From CAYXWM01 sp964468805 (GTDB lineage: Bacteria > Bacillota > Clostridia > Lachnospirales > WRBF01), in contig CAYXWM010000012.1 of assembly GCA_964468805.1 (NCBI GenBank), positions 1 through 51,394 on the forward strand: 51,394 nt of DNA. Direction: 5' to 3'. Made by a program: the position numbers and the translations under genes. This document shows, in pieces, positions 8,752 through 15,496 of this stretch; position 1 is the stretch's first letter, and every line of letters begins with the position of its first letter. The notes under the pieces were generated by a model. The model ran no database searches. It saw nothing but the letters and a program-made list of their open reading frames with translations, and was not told the DNA's origin.

Positions 8752-9951
8752 TTATTTTGCATTTAAAATTGCATTTGCAAAGTTTGCACCGAATTCGCTT
8801 GCTTTTTCCAAATCTTCTCCTGAGGGATTTAAGCATACTGTAAAGCCTTCAACGGGAAGTTTGAAACGTAATTGTTTAAGTCTGCCCATGATGTTGGGAA
8901 CAGCCTCACCGCTCCAGCCGTAGGAACCGAAAGCACCCGCTATCATACCTTTGTGGATGATGGGATTAAGGTTGATGAGTATGCTCCAAATCGGTGGAAG
9001 AGCTTCTGCCACGATAGTTGGTGAACCCAGAAGCAGACCTGTGGCTTGGCTGATTTTGCCCATAACTTCAGACATGTCTGCATCTACCATATCGTACATA
9101 TGAACATCAATATCGCCTGTGGATTTGATTCCGGAAACGATGGTTTCAGCCATTTTTCTTGTGAAACCGTAGCTGGAAACATAGGCAACAACTACGCTGG
9201 GTTTGCCCTTGGGAGCCGGGGTTGCCCATTCACGGTACATATCCATGTATTTTTTGGGGTTTTCACGAATTACCGGACCGTGACCGTTGCAAATTGTTTC
9301 GATTTCGAGATTTTTGATTTTTTCCAATCCTTCTATAACAAAGGGTTTGAAAGGTCCCATGATGCAGTCAAAATAGTATTTGTATGCTTCGGTAAAATCG
9401 CCGTGGATTTTGTCGTTGAATACGGCTTCGTCAGCATAATGACATCCGAAAGAGTCACAGGTAAAGATGGTTTTGTCTTCGGGTATATAAGTAAACATTG
9501 TGTCCGGCCAATGCAGGAAGGGTTGAATTATAAATTTTAATGTTTTTCCGCCTATATCAATGGTATCGTCTTGTTTAACCGCTATGGATTCAAACTCCAT
9601 GTTGGCGATTTGTTTTACGTTACGAATACAAGAAGCCGTTGCAACGATTTTTGCTTTGGGGCAAAGCTCAAGTATACGGTTAATGGAACCGGAATGGTCG
9701 GGTTCTGCGTGATTTAAAACAATATAATCAATATTGGCGGGATTGATTACGTCTTTAACTCTTTCAAGGAAATGGTCAAAGAATTTTTCCTTTGCCAATT
9801 CAACAAGAACGTTCTTTTCGCCGCCCTTAACAATGTAGGAGTTGTAAGAAGTACCGTGCTCGGTATACATAACTATATCGAAAACACGAATATGAAAGTC
9901 AAGAGCACCAACCCAGTGAATATCTTTACGAACTTCAAGAGCTTTCAACAT
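8752..9951 (-). CDS. fprA: Flavodiiron protein, FprA type
   Basis: Flavodiiron proteins reduce O2 to water and/or NO to N2O in anaerobes, protecting the cytosol. The metallo-beta-lactamase-like domain carries the diiron ligands His81, Glu83, Asp85 and His86 (HAEPDH), with further ligand motifs LHWPD, CDSFGCH and NGHG. A flavodoxin domain follows (about 250-399) with the FMN loop SSYGFT. There is no C-terminal rubredoxin or flavin reductase extension, so electrons must come from separate rubredoxin-type partners not found here. The ATG at 9951 is preferred to the ATG at 9960: AAAGGAG ends one base from 9960 but a normal ten bases from 9951. Single gene with a strong promoter. Confidence 0.95.
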   Translation of the reverse strand: MLKALEVRKDIHWVGALDFHIRVFDIVMYTEHGTSYNSYIVKGGEKNVLVELAKEKFFDHFLERVKDVINPANIDYIVLNHAEPDHSGSINRILELCPKAKIVATASCIRNVKQIANMEFESIAVKQDDTIDIGGKTLKFIIQPFLHWPDTMFTYIPEDKTIFTCDSFGCHYADEAVFNDKIHGDFTEAYKYYFDCIMGPFKPFVIEGLEKIKNLEIETICNGHGPVIRENPKKYMDMYREWATPAPKGKPSVVVAYVSSYGFTRKMAETIVSGIKSTGDIDVHMYDMVDADMSEVMGKISQATGLLLGSPTIVAEALPPIWSILINLNPIIHKGMIAGAFGSYGWSGEAVPNIMGRLKQLRFKLPVEGFTVCLNPSGEDLEKASEFGANFANAILNAK

Positions 9952-9995
9952 GATAATCATTCTCCTTTAGAAATTATTATTATCTATATGAATAT

Positions 9996-10024
9996 AATAT
10001 ACCCCTGTTATTATGAAATGTCAA
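9996..10024 (-). promoter_or_regulatory. Strong sigma-A promoter for fprA
   Basis: Perfect TTGACA (10019-10024), 17-base spacer, TATATT (9996-10001) on the minus strand, about 45 bases upstream of the start. Confidence 0.8.
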
Positions 10025-10168
10025 GTCAAAATTTTTCTTAAATGGAAACTTATATGGTAGAAAACTTATAAAAAATCCGCTCTTTCAACCGTTTTTTTAT
10101 AAAGGCTTATTTACAGGGCAATAATTTAATTTTAAATTCCCGGGGAATTCAATTTTACTATATCCGAT

Positions 10169-11251
10169 TCACCATAACTTATTTTTTTCGGGTTCATATG
10201 CTCTGTTGCCGAAGCTGATTATAACCAACGCCATAGGCCCCAACAATATACCTATAAAACCGAAAAGCTTAATGCCTGCATAAACGGAAAACAAAGTCAG
10301 CAAAGGATGAACTCCCGTTTGCGAGGAAAATAATTTGGGTTCGGCAATTTGCCTGGTAATAAATATGCTTACATATAAGCACAGCAACCCCAAAGCCCTG
10401 TATCCTTCGGAATTAACAAAATAAAACAATGCCCAGGGCAACAATAACAGTCCGCTTCCGAATATGGGCAATGCATCTACCAAGGCAATTATTACGCTGA
10501 GAAACAGGGTATACGGCTGTTTCAATAAGGTAAGTCCCACAAAACTTATCAGACTCACCATGGACATTATTATCAGCTGTGTTTTGCCATAAGCCCATAA
10601 TACGCCGGAAAATTGTTTTTGTAAACCGGTACAAATATTAAGCAGCTTTTCCGGAAGGATTTTACCTACAGCAATTCCAAATCTGTCTCTGTCTTTTATA
10701 AAGAAGAAAGCCGACACAAGGCTAAGTATAAAATTAATGAATCCGCCGGGAATCGCTTTTAAGCCCGTTTGCAAACCGCTGCTTAACAAGGTACCCAAGG
10801 AGCCGAAAATTTTGCTTAAAAAATCACCTGTCTTTAAGGGCATGGGAATTAGATTAAGAATTTTTTCAAAGATACTGTTAAATTCATGGGATATGTTTTC
10901 GGGTAAATTCGGAAATCTTTTAAAAAAGGCTTGAGCCTCAGCAAAGATTTTATATACCAACCCTATGCCCACGGAAAATAAAATCCCCACAGTCAAAATC
11001 AAACACAAAAAGGCAGATATACCCCGGCTGAATTTTAGCTTGTTTTTGAAAAACTTATATAAAGGACGGCAACACAGCGAAAGCAGATATCCAAAAACAA
11101 AGGGCGAAACGTATTCATATATATATTTTACGAAAAACCAAAAAATAAACAAACCTAATACAGCCGGTAAAACTCTTTCCATAAAGAATACCTTTACGCT
11201 GTCAGGGTTGTTTCTTGAGTAAGGTTTATCTCTTTCAGAAATATTGTGCAT
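10169..11251 (-). CDS. ytvI: YtvI-like sporulation membrane protein (AI-2E transporter/PerM family)
   Basis: A 360-residue polytopic membrane protein of the AI-2E transporter (PerM) superfamily. The Firmicute spore version is YtvI, whose molecular role is unclear. Hydrophobic segments at the N-terminus (VLPAVLGLFIFWFFVKYI, VFGYLLSLCC), a third (FLCLILTVGILFSVGIGLVY), then a soluble stretch, then four or more C-terminal helices (INFILSLVSAFFFI, FLSVIIALVDALPIFG and on) follow the family layout. The PIFGSG motif typical of the family is present. The ATG at 11251 is preferred over the GTG at 11260 because GGAAG lies eight bases before the ATG. The spore assignment rests on family resemblance and on the neighbouring spmAB and yyaC. 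Confidence 0.85.
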   Translation of the reverse strand: MHNISERDKPYSRNNPDSVKVFFMERVLPAVLGLFIFWFFVKYIYEYVSPFVFGYLLSLCCRPLYKFFKNKLKFSRGISAFLCLILTVGILFSVGIGLVYKIFAEAQAFFKRFPNLPENISHEFNSIFEKILNLIPMPLKTGDFLSKIFGSLGTLLSSGLQTGLKAIPGGFINFILSLVSAFFFIKDRDRFGIAVGKILPEKLLNICTGLQKQFSGVLWAYGKTQLIIMSMVSLISFVGLTLLKQPYTLFLSVIIALVDALPIFGSGLLLLPWALFYFVNSEGYRALGLLCLYVSIFITRQIAEPKLFSSQTGVHPLLTLFSVYAGIKLFGFIGILLGPMALVIISFGNRAYEPEKNKLW

Positions 11252-11468
11252 ATTATTCACTTCCGAATTGCTTATTCATACCGTTTCTTTTTTAAGGCAC
11301 AGAAAACCGCTTATATGCGTGACATTGCATACCGGCAGATTTGCGTTTAAACGCAACCGGACTGCCCATGAAGCATAGTTTTTTTCTGTAACATTTTTCA
11401 AGAAACAGTATTCAGATAAGAATACATATGCCCGGGAAAGAAAAGTAGAACAGGTTCCAAGAAAGACT

Positions 11469-11515
11469 TTGAGGGAGAAACCCTTTTCCGACGGTGAAAA
11501 GAGTTTCTCCCTCAA
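11469..11515. repeat. E-family hairpin repeat
   Basis: Long inverted repeat TTGAGGGAGAAAC / GTTTCTCCCTCAA with CTTTTC / GAAAAG inner arms around CGACGGT. Same design as the other E hairpins in this window. Confidence 0.7.
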
Positions 11516-11594
11516 GCTTAAATTTGAAATTTAAAGTGCAAATTCATAGAAGTGATGGTAGCGGGACGATTTAAAGTGCTTTCGGGATGCCTTT

Positions 11595-11744
11595 ATACTA
11601 TTTCTCAGCTAATGTATAGATATATTTGCTACCGGTCATAAGAGTTTACTCACTGCGTTTTTCCGGAAAAACCGCGGAAAAACACTTGTTCGTTCATATT
11701 TACGATAAAACAAGTATATCTTTATATTTAAAAAGAAATAGCAT
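11595..11744. repeat. Palindromic repeat family B, copy B1
   Basis: A 150-bp element bounded by ATACTATTTC (11595-11604) and GAAATAGCAT (11735-11744). It aligns over its whole length with the reverse complement of 24153-24294, sharing AGATATATTTGCTAC, CACTCACTGCGTTTT and GTTCGTTCA blocks. Confidence 0.7.
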
Positions 11745-11838
11745 TAATCGTATTCCCATTAATAAATTCCGGATTCCGGCGTTTACTAAAAGGGTTGTTC
11801 TTTAATAAGTTTACGGTAATGTTTCCGGCCGCAAAAAA

Positions 11839-12441
11839 TTACGGGCAATTCAGCATACCCGGTGTATTGAGAGAATTAAGATGTTTAAGTCCGTAAATAA
11901 GACCGTGACAGATAACTTCCGCCATTTTAATTACCAAGTTCAATCTGGTATTCTGAAGAATAAAAATTTCCATACTGCCGCTGAAATTTACTATACCTCT
12001 GACAAAAATGTCACCAACAGGAGGCATGGTTTTTCCTACGCCGGCACCCGGACAAATACCTCCTAAGCCGGTAGAAATACAACCTATATGTTCTACACTG
12101 CCCAGACAGGCATCTATGGCAATTACAAAAGGGTTGCTGTTCTCATAAATCTCCTTTACGGTTTCAGATAAGTTTTTGCCGTGTACCGGCGAATCCAACG
12201 TTCCCAACACCTTTATGTTGGGATATTCCTCCTCCAGCTGTTTTAATTTGTAACCGATAAGGGGCCCCAGGCTGTCACCGGTTGCCCTGTCGGTACCTAT
12301 GCAGAGAATAACTATTTCCGTATCTCTATCAACCTTTTGAGTTAAAAAGTGTGTAAAGCTTTGATAAAAGTCTTGCTTGGAGCGGTCGCTGTAAACATCA
12401 ATGTAGACCCCTCTTGTCAAATTATTAACTTGAAACGTCAT
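11839..12441 (-). CDS. yyaC: YyaC-like spore protein (DUF1256)
   Basis: A 200-residue protein of the YyaC/DUF1256 family, related in fold to the germination protease GPR and to hydrogenase maturation peptidases, and made in sporulating Firmicutes. Seen: the N-terminal block CIGTDRATGDSLGP, the DSPVHGKN segment, IDACLG and the C-terminal GICPGAGVGKTMPPVGDI. These are the family's conserved acidic and Gly-rich loops. No signal peptide or transmembrane segment, so it is cytosolic, probably in the forespore (family knowledge). Length matches the family (about 200). Whether it is proteolytically active has not been shown. The upstream ribosome site (AAAGTGG) is weak. Confidence 0.9.
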   Translation of the reverse strand: MTFQVNNLTRGVYIDVYSDRSKQDFYQSFTHFLTQKVDRDTEIVILCIGTDRATGDSLGPLIGYKLKQLEEEYPNIKVLGTLDSPVHGKNLSETVKEIYENSNPFVIAIDACLGSVEHIGCISTGLGGICPGAGVGKTMPPVGDIFVRGIVNFSGSMEIFILQNTRLNLVIKMAEVICHGLIYGLKHLNSLNTPGMLNCP

Positions 12442-13053
12442 ATTACACCACTTTCTGAAATTATGTCATTAAGTAAGTAATAATTAATGTGTGCCTGAAA
12501 GCTCACCCGGAGGTATTTCGGTTACAGTCGAGTAAACATAGAAAAAACATACAAACTTTTGATCTATAAACGTTTACCCGGAATATGTCATCCTTTGGAA
12601 ATATAACCCTCGCTCTGAAATCTTTTCGTTAGCTTTGGCAATACAAATAGTATTGTTCCCATTATATTCTAAATATTCCATGGAAATAAGTGCTTGAAAT
12701 ATAAGTAGTTGGGTATAGAATACCGTAAATTTTCACAAATATAAATAGCATTCGCCAAAGCTATATAAAATCGTACCAAAATAATTTTCATTTAATAAAA
12801 TTTGAGAAAAGAACGGGTCGAAATTCATAAAAAAAGCCCTGTAAAAAATAACCCCGGCGCGACATTATTTTCTAAAAAGCGAACGTTAATATATGGTAAT
12901 ATTTGTCTACCGCAAAAGATGAATCCGGCAGACGTCTTTAGAACTGTTTTTTTTCGGAGAGATGTCTGTGATACCGAGGGCGATTGTCCGGATACTTAAG
13001 TATTTAAGTATAATTCGGTGGGATAAAAGTACAAAACCTAAGGAGGTTTGAAG
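12442..13053. other. Divergent intergenic region yyaC / MPN-LysM gene
   Basis: AT-rich, no accepted gene. It contains a pair of 10-bp inverted repeats (TAGCTTTGGC at 12630-12639, GCCAAAGCTA at 12754-12763) that may bound a fifth degenerate palindromic element. A short frame at 12802-12999 has no ribosome site or protein character and was rejected. AAGGAGG at 13040-13046 is the ribosome site of the next gene. Confidence 0.4.
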
Positions 13054-14304
13054 ATGAACGGTTTCGAGTTACCCACTAACATAAAACAGGTCGGCAGCAT
13101 AGGTGAGGGGCTTAGAATCTATATTGAGGACTATGTAATTACATATTTGCAGCAATACGCCGAAGCCGGCGGATACGATGAAAGAATCGCGTTGCTGTTG
13201 GGTCGATACATGGTAATCGACAATCAAAACATACTTTTTATAAGCGGAACGGTTCAGGGCAAAAACGCCAAAAAGGAAAACGGTATACTTACCTTTTCCG
13301 AAGACAGCAGACAATACCGTGACGACCAAATTAAAAAACACTTTGCCGGGTTGGATCCGGTGGGTTGGGTTTATTCACAGCCGTCCTACGGCATAAACCT
13401 TAATACTTCCGCAGAAAAATATCATGCACAGATTTTTAACGAGGAAAACCGTGTATTTTTTGTAATGGATCCCATAGAAAAAGTCAATGCCTTTTTTGTT
13501 TGGGATGATGAAGAAAAGGTACTGAAAGAAACCCGCGGTTACTTTATTTTCTATGATAAAAACCACGCCATGCATGAATATATGCTGAACAATAAAATCA
13601 ACAATTCCAAAATTAAGGACAACCTTGCCAAAGAAAACGAGGCAAAGATTTCGGAAGCGGAGAAAGGCGAAGATGAAAAAAAGCCGGAAGACAACACTTC
13701 TCAAGCCGCTTATATGCGTCTTCGTGAAAAATTGAAAAACAGCGGTACTCGGGGCAGATACCCCTATCAACAGCGAAGAACCGTTAATATGCTTGCCACG
13801 CTTTCGGCGGTGTTGTTTTTGATATGTTTTATCATGGGTGCCGGACTGTTGCAAAACGATGAAAGAATAAGCACCATGGAAAATCAGCTTACCCAGCTGA
13901 ACACAGCTTACAGAGATTTATTGGTACAGGTGAAAGACGGCGGAACCCAATCGGTTTTTGCAGCCACGGAGCCTAAGCAGGCAGAGGTAATTACGGTGGA
14001 CGGTACTGAGTTGTTAAACCAAAGCACTCCCCAACCTACCGTAACACCGTCTCAAGTTCCCACACCCACTCCTTCATCCGCTCCGGAGCCTACTCCCGAA
14101 CCCCAAGAGGATATGGAAGCTGTTACAACTTCTTCACAACAATCCTCGGCTCCAAGCATTTATACCGTAGTTGAAGGAGATACTCTTGAAGGCATCAGCA
14201 GAAGATTCTACGGCAACAGATCCATGATACAAAAGATTATGGATCTCAACGGTATGGAAGACCCGGACATGCTTATTTCGGGAAGAAAAATAAAATTACC
14301 CTAG
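13054..14304 (+). CDS. Membrane protein: degenerate MPN/JAB-like domain + TM helix + LysM
   Basis: A 416-residue protein with three parts. Residues 20-165 resemble an MPN (JAB/JAMM) domain: ALLLGR at 47-51, then GWVYSQPSYG at 104-113 where active JAMM proteases have GWxHSHPG, followed by NTSAEKYHAQ and VFFVMDP. Both histidines of the HxH zinc motif are replaced (Tyr107, Gln109), so it should not bind catalytic zinc. After a charged linker comes one transmembrane helix (246-264), a short coiled-coil-like stretch, a Pro/Thr/Ser/Glu-rich linker (325-350) and a C-terminal LysM domain (369-415) that would bind peptidoglycan outside the cell. Predicted topology: MPN-like domain inside, LysM outside. 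The ATG at 13054 sits seven bases after AAGGAGG. A histidine kinase gene follows 42 bases later. The MPN call is by eye. Confidence 0.85.
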   Translation: MNGFELPTNIKQVGSIGEGLRIYIEDYVITYLQQYAEAGGYDERIALLLGRYMVIDNQNILFISGTVQGKNAKKENGILTFSEDSRQYRDDQIKKHFAGLDPVGWVYSQPSYGINLNTSAEKYHAQIFNEENRVFFVMDPIEKVNAFFVWDDEEKVLKETRGYFIFYDKNHAMHEYMLNNKINNSKIKDNLAKENEAKISEAEKGEDEKKPEDNTSQAAYMRLREKLKNSGTRGRYPYQQRRTVNMLATLSAVLFLICFIMGAGLLQNDERISTMENQLTQLNTAYRDLLVQVKDGGTQSVFAATEPKQAEVITVDGTELLNQSTPQPTVTPSQVPTPTPSSAPEPTPEPQEDMEAVTTSSQQSSAPSIYTVVEGDTLEGISRRFYGNRSMIQKIMDLNGMEDPDMLISGRKIKLP

Positions 14305-14346
14305 CTGTTTATAATCCTTGCCGTAAGAGAAGGGAGAGGTTTGCCG

Positions 14347-15009
14347 TTGAATGAGGAATATTTAGGTATAGCAGAGATGATGGCTGCCACTTTAGCCCAC
14401 GAAGTCAAAAACCCTCTATCACTTATACGTGCAAACATTGATTACATAGAACTTTGTGACAAAGAAAAAAAATATATCAATAACTATAAAATAATGCGAA
14501 ACGAATTGGATCGTGCAAACGAAATCCTTTATGATTTTATAGCCTTTATGGTGCCCGGTGCCCATAAATCCGAAGAATTAAACTTACGCGACATTATTGA
14601 CGAGGTTGTATCCAGTTACGAAACAACCCTAAACAAGCCTGTTAAATTCGTAAAGCAATACCCAAAAACAGTTCCGTTTATCGTAGGTGACCGTCAACGA
14701 CTGCGTGTGGTTGCGGCCAATGTTATTAAAAATGCGGTTGAGGCCCAATCAACCGTCATTAACATCAAACTCTCAGTGAAAAATGACACTCTTAAATTTC
14801 AGGTTCAAGACAACGGCTGCGGCATATCCCAAGAAACCCTGGATAAACTCAAAACCGATATTTTTTATACAACCAAAAAATACGGTTCCGGGCTTGGTGT
14901 AAATATATGCAAAAAAATTACTAAAGAACATGGAGGGATTTACCACATCAAACCACGAAGTAAAGGAGGTTGTGAAGTAGTAATAGAATTGCCCTTAAAA
15001 AATACATAA
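14347..15009 (+). CDS. Sensorless histidine kinase
   Basis: A 220-residue cytosolic histidine kinase with only the catalytic core: phosphoacceptor His18 in AHEVKNPL, then a HATPase_c domain with N box NVIKNAVEA, G1 box DNGCGI and G2 box GSGLGVNI, all intact. It has no transmembrane segment or PAS/Cache sensor, so it must be informed by a partner. The membrane-anchored MPN-LysM protein 42 bases upstream is the obvious candidate. The layout resembles minimal kinases that feed Spo0A-type phosphorelays, and the region is rich in spore genes, but the target is unknown. The start is uncertain: TTG at 14347 is favoured because GAGAGG lies seven bases upstream, while the TTG at 14341 is only one base from it. 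Confidence 0.88.
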   Translation: MNEEYLGIAEMMAATLAHEVKNPLSLIRANIDYIELCDKEKKYINNYKIMRNELDRANEILYDFIAFMVPGAHKSEELNLRDIIDEVVSSYETTLNKPVKFVKQYPKTVPFIVGDRQRLRVVAANVIKNAVEAQSTVINIKLSVKNDTLKFQVQDNGCGISQETLDKLKTDIFYTTKKYGSGLGVNICKKITKEHGGIYHIKPRSKGGCEVVIELPLKNT

Positions 15010-15103
15010 CGAGAACCCCTCACAGGATTATAGTATTAATCCGAGGGAAGTCACGTTACACTAATGTTTCGAATTTTCTTATCTTAGTTTTTTATACCTA
15101 CTT

Positions 15104-15206
15104 ATACTAATTCCATATAAGATGAAGGACAAAAATAATCCTTTTTTCCTTGAACCGTTGGAAAAAATCAATAATTTTTGTCCTCTGTTTAAAATGGAAT
15201 CAGTAT
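15104..15206. repeat. Palindromic repeat family D, copy D1
   Basis: A 103-bp element with ends ATACTAATTCCAT and ATGGAATCAGTAT and inner arms GGACAAAAATAAT / ATAATTTTTGTCC. It is nearly identical to the reverse complement of 44924-45025, with only a handful of differences over about 100 bases. Confidence 0.8.
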
Positions 15207-15240
15207 TATACTTAGTTTCTTACACTAATTAAAATAACCC

Positions 15241-15287
15241 TTGAGGGAGATAACCTTTTTTAGCGGCAAAAAAGGCTATCTCCCTTA
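15241..15287. repeat. E-family hairpin repeat
   Basis: Inverted repeat GAGGGAGATA...TATCTCCCT with CCTTTTTT / AAAAAAGG inner arms around AGCGGC. Confidence 0.65.
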
Positions 15288-15393
15288 TAACATTTAAGAA
15301 ACGTTATTATTTTTTTACTGAATCTGCCTTATGGTTATATATTTAACTTTTTGGAATAGAGATTTTGAGGTTTTGTAAAATTGACGTATGCTT

Positions 15394-15431
15394 CTTGTCA
15401 AAGTATTGTAAAAGAAAATTACTTTGACAAG
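15394..15431. promoter_or_regulatory. Operator-like perfect inverted repeat upstream of the Lon-like gene
   Basis: CTTGTCAAAGTA (15394-15405) and TACTTTGACAAG (15420-15431) form a perfect 12-bp inverted repeat with a 14-base spacer. The right arm contains the TTGACA -35 hexamer of the downstream gene, so a bound protein would block RNA polymerase. It does not match CIRCE (HrcA) or the direct-repeat CtsR box. Confidence 0.5.
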
Positions 15432-15476
15432 TTTATTTTTTATAACTATTGTAGTAACATATTATTCTAGTATAAT
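15424..15476 (+). promoter_or_regulatory. Promoter region of the Lon-like protease gene
   Basis: Two overlapping candidates: TTGACA (15424-15429), 17 bases, TATTGT (15447-15452); or TTGTAG (15449-15454), 16 bases, TATAAT (15471-15476). The sequence does not decide between them. Confidence 0.5.
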
Positions 15477-15496
15477 AATCATAAAGAGGTGTTTGC

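Larger units (their letters stand above)
11252..11838. other. 587-bp intergenic region built largely of repeats
   Basis: It contains an E-family hairpin (11469-11515) and a B-family element (11595-11744). The only frame of any size (11276-11515 on the minus strand) is made partly of the hairpin and has no protein-like features, so it was rejected. No promoter for ytvI could be named with confidence. Confidence 0.5.
15010..15496. other. 487-bp intergenic region with two repeats and an operator-like palindrome
   Basis: It holds a D-family element (15104-15206), an E-family hairpin (15241-15287), a perfect 12-bp inverted repeat (15394-15431) and the promoter region of the Lon-like gene (15424-15476). 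Confidence 0.55.

Noticed and set aside
11276..11515. 79-codon minus-strand frame before ytvI
   Set aside because: Partly made of the E hairpin, with no ribosome site or recognisable protein.
12802..12999. 65-codon plus-strand frame upstream of the MPN-LysM gene
   Set aside because: Begins inside a repeat-like AT-rich stretch, no Shine-Dalgarno, no conserved features.
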